From CAZCSK01 sp964501265 (lineage in GTDB: Bacteria; Actinomycetota; CADDZG01; JAHWKV01), in the NCBI GenBank assembly GCA_964501265.1, contig CAZCSK010000074.1, positions 1 through 7,363 on the forward strand: a stretch of DNA of 7,363 nucleotides. Direction: 5' to 3'. This document shows positions 5,696-7,363 of this stretch, in pieces (positions within the stretch are counted from its first letter, which is position 1; each line of letters begins with the position of its first letter). The notes under the pieces are model-generated. The model saw only the letters and a list, made by a program, of their open reading frames with translations. It searched no databases and was not told the origin of the DNA. The position numbers and the translations under genes are program-made.

Positions 5696-7363
5696 TCCCG
5701 ACCGCCCTAGATTTAGCAAGCGCACCGTTGGTCCATCGCTTCGGCGATCTGTTCAATCCTCCGGGGCTGACGAATTTTCTCGGCACCGTTCAAACGGAGA
5801 TGGATATCTTGTCGATTCGCAGCCTCCTGTTTCCTCCGCTTTCAGGTAGCGACTATTCGACCGGAGGGCTCTTCATAGACGGGCGCTACTTTCCCTCCGT
5901 GGGATCTCCCATCACATTCACGTGGTACCCCGACCGCATCGTGCGTGAGGCAGAGTATGGGGGTCTTAAGCTCAGTTCAACCACGATCGTCCCCTTCGGA
6001 CGAACGGCCGCGGCGGTCCAGTTCGAGATCACAAATATCTCTGGTGGTCACAGAACGTTCGAGGTGCGGCTGGGTCTTCGAGGTGGCGTGACCGAGGTGA
6101 AGACTCCCTGGACAGACGCGATCCCGCCCGCCGAATACGGGCACGACATCGACGTAGATAGGCAGACGAGGGCAGTTTGCTTCACCGCAAAAGGAAGCGG
6201 AGCGGTTTCGGTGCAGGGAACTCGGCCCGCGGCGGACCGTGCCGACTCCAAGTCGCTTGCCTTCGACATCGCTCTTCCGGCGGGGGCGAAATGGAGTCTG
6301 TCGTTTGTCAACGCCTTGGGCTCGACACTCTCGGAGGCAAAGAAGACATTTGAATCGTTGATCCACGATGTCCCTTCAGAGATTGAGCGTGCCCGAATTG
6401 AGTGGAACCGTGAGCTTGAGGCAGTTTTTACACCGAGCAACGACCGTTTCTCCGGGTCCCTTCCGCTCCTCGAGACGTCGGACGCGGAGGTGTTGCGCAT
6501 CTATCAAATGAGCGCCCTGGGCGTCGTCTACTTCAAGCGGGACAGCCCACACTCCGCGATCGGGCGCGCCTACGACACGCTGATGCCGCGCTATTGGTCT
6601 ACTGTGACGTTTCTTTGGGACTACAGCCTTTCTTCGCTCGTGCACGCGTTGCTCGATCCCACGGTTATGCGCAAGTACCTCAAGCATTGGATGCGCACGG
6701 ATATTCATAGCCAGTTCGGGACTGAGTGGTTAACCGGCGGACCCGTCGGTCAGTGGTACTCAGTGAATGACTACGCGATGACCAGGATGCTCAACGACTA
6801 CCTGCGCTGGACGGGTGACCACGCCTTTGCTAGCGAGCAAGTAGCCGAAACTAAAACCGTGCTCGAACATCTAATGGACTATGCGACGAATTGGAAGAAC
6901 TTTCGTACCTCATCCGGCCTTGCGGATTACGGTGGAATCAACAACTTGTTGGAGTGTGTCAGCACATACATCCACGAAGTGGCAAGCCTCAACGCCGGCA
7001 ACGTATGGAGCATGCGCACTGCGGCAGACATTCTCGAGGCTTTGAAAGACGGAGCCGACAGCCGAGGTCTGCGTGAAGAGGCGAATGGACTGGCCCGCGA
7101 GGTCAACAAGCTATACATTCAGGGGAAGGGTTTCTGGAACACCCGGCATCCCGACGGTAGCCTTGTTCCGGTGCGCCACTGCTACGATTTTATCACCGCT
7201 CTTAACACGATTTCAGGCGATCTTAGCTCTCAGCAAAGGCGTGAAATGACGGAGTTCTTTGTGCGGGAGCTTCGCACGCCAACGTGGATGCACGCGCTGT
7301 CCTGCGACGATCCCGATGCGATGTTCTCGATCCGGCCCGACCATCAATGGACGGGTGCCTATC
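5692..7363 (+). CDS. Six-hairpin (alpha/alpha)6 glycosidase-like protein (3' truncated)
   Basis: The reading frame is open from the ATG at 5692, which overlaps the previous TGA (ATGA), to the window end: 557 complete codons plus one base. An N-terminal beta-sandwich covers about 1-215, with strands such as TAAAVQFEITN (105-115), followed by a linker helix near 228-245. An (alpha/alpha)6 barrel follows from about 262. Conserved-looking patches are TFLWDYSLSSL (306-316), GTEWLTGGPVGQWYSVND (343-360), ADYGGINNLLECVSTYIHEV (411-430), VRHCYDF (494-500), ELRTPTWMHAL (526-536) and RPDHQWTGAY (548-557). They recall the MGH1-like/GH63-type six-hairpin glycosidases. Candidate acidic residues are Asp310, Asp412, Glu421 and Asp550; the second catalytic carboxylate often lies further C-terminal, beyond the window. 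No signal peptide is seen. The substrate is unknown; its place after a rhamnosidase suggests action on the same glycan. Confidence 0.8.
   Translation, partial: MIPTALDLASAPLVHRFGDLFNPPGLTNFLGTVQTEMDILSIRSLLFPPLSGSDYSTGGLFIDGRYFPSVGSPITFTWYPDRIVREAEYGGLKLSSTTIVPFGRTAAAVQFEITNISGGHRTFEVRLGLRGGVTEVKTPWTDAIPPAEYGHDIDVDRQTRAVCFTAKGSGAVSVQGTRPAADRADSKSLAFDIALPAGAKWSLSFVNALGSTLSEAKKTFESLIHDVPSEIERARIEWNRELEAVFTPSNDRFSGSLPLLETSDAEVLRIYQMSALGVVYFKRDSPHSAIGRAYDTLMPRYWSTVTFLWDYSLSSLVHALLDPTVMRKYLKHWMRTDIHSQFGTEWLTGGPVGQWYSVNDYAMTRMLNDYLRWTGDHAFASEQVAETKTVLEHLMDYATNWKNFRTSSGLADYGGINNLLECVSTYIHEVASLNAGNVWSMRTAADILEALKDGADSRGLREEANGLAREVNKLYIQGKGFWNTRHPDGSLVPVRHCYDFITALNTISGDLSSQQRREMTEFFVRELRTPTWMHALSCDDPDAMFSIRPDHQWTGAY

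Noticed and set aside
6048..6500. 150-codon minus-strand open frame inside the six-hairpin gene
   Set aside because: Arg/Ser-rich shadow with no family features; the plus strand is clearly coding throughout.

Overview
The window is a carbohydrate-catabolism locus from a moderately GC-rich bacterium (about 60% GC by eye, not computed). Tight ATGA gene overlaps and enzymes without visible signal peptides fit an actinobacterial-type genome, but nothing here fixes the taxon. There are no RNA genes, insertion sequences or CRISPR repeats, and no gene-free stretch over about 75 bases.

Layout. (1) Bases 3-95 may be the 3' tail of an upstream gene. (2) 68-1507 (+) encodes an SGNH-type sialate O-acetylesterase-like carbohydrate esterase. 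(3) 1515-2117 (-) is a short-chain dehydrogenase/reductase (SDR), tail-to-tail with the esterase. It lacks an internal block of roughly 40 residues that normally lies between YxxxK and the C-terminal GRxGxPEE motif. (4) 2118-2192 is a compact divergent control region with a perfect 7-bp inverted repeat. (5) 2193-7363 (+) is a run of three genes joined by two consecutive ATGA stop/start overlaps: a GH78-type alpha-L-rhamnosidase (821 aa), a DUF4185/DUF5005-like beta-propeller protein (346 aa), and a six-hairpin (alpha/alpha)6 glycosidase-like protein cut off by the window end (557 aa seen).

How the genes could work together (inference). The esterase would remove acyl groups, the rhamnosidase would release terminal L-rhamnose, and the propeller and six-hairpin proteins would act on the rest of the glycan. 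The SDR, if active, resembles enzymes that oxidise deoxy-sugar acids or sugars. No encoded protein shows an obvious signal peptide, so the set probably acts in the cytoplasm on imported oligosaccharides; no transporter or regulator gene lies inside the window. The most notable points are the three-gene coupled glycosidase cassette, whose last two members have no clear biochemical identity, and the internally deleted SDR.
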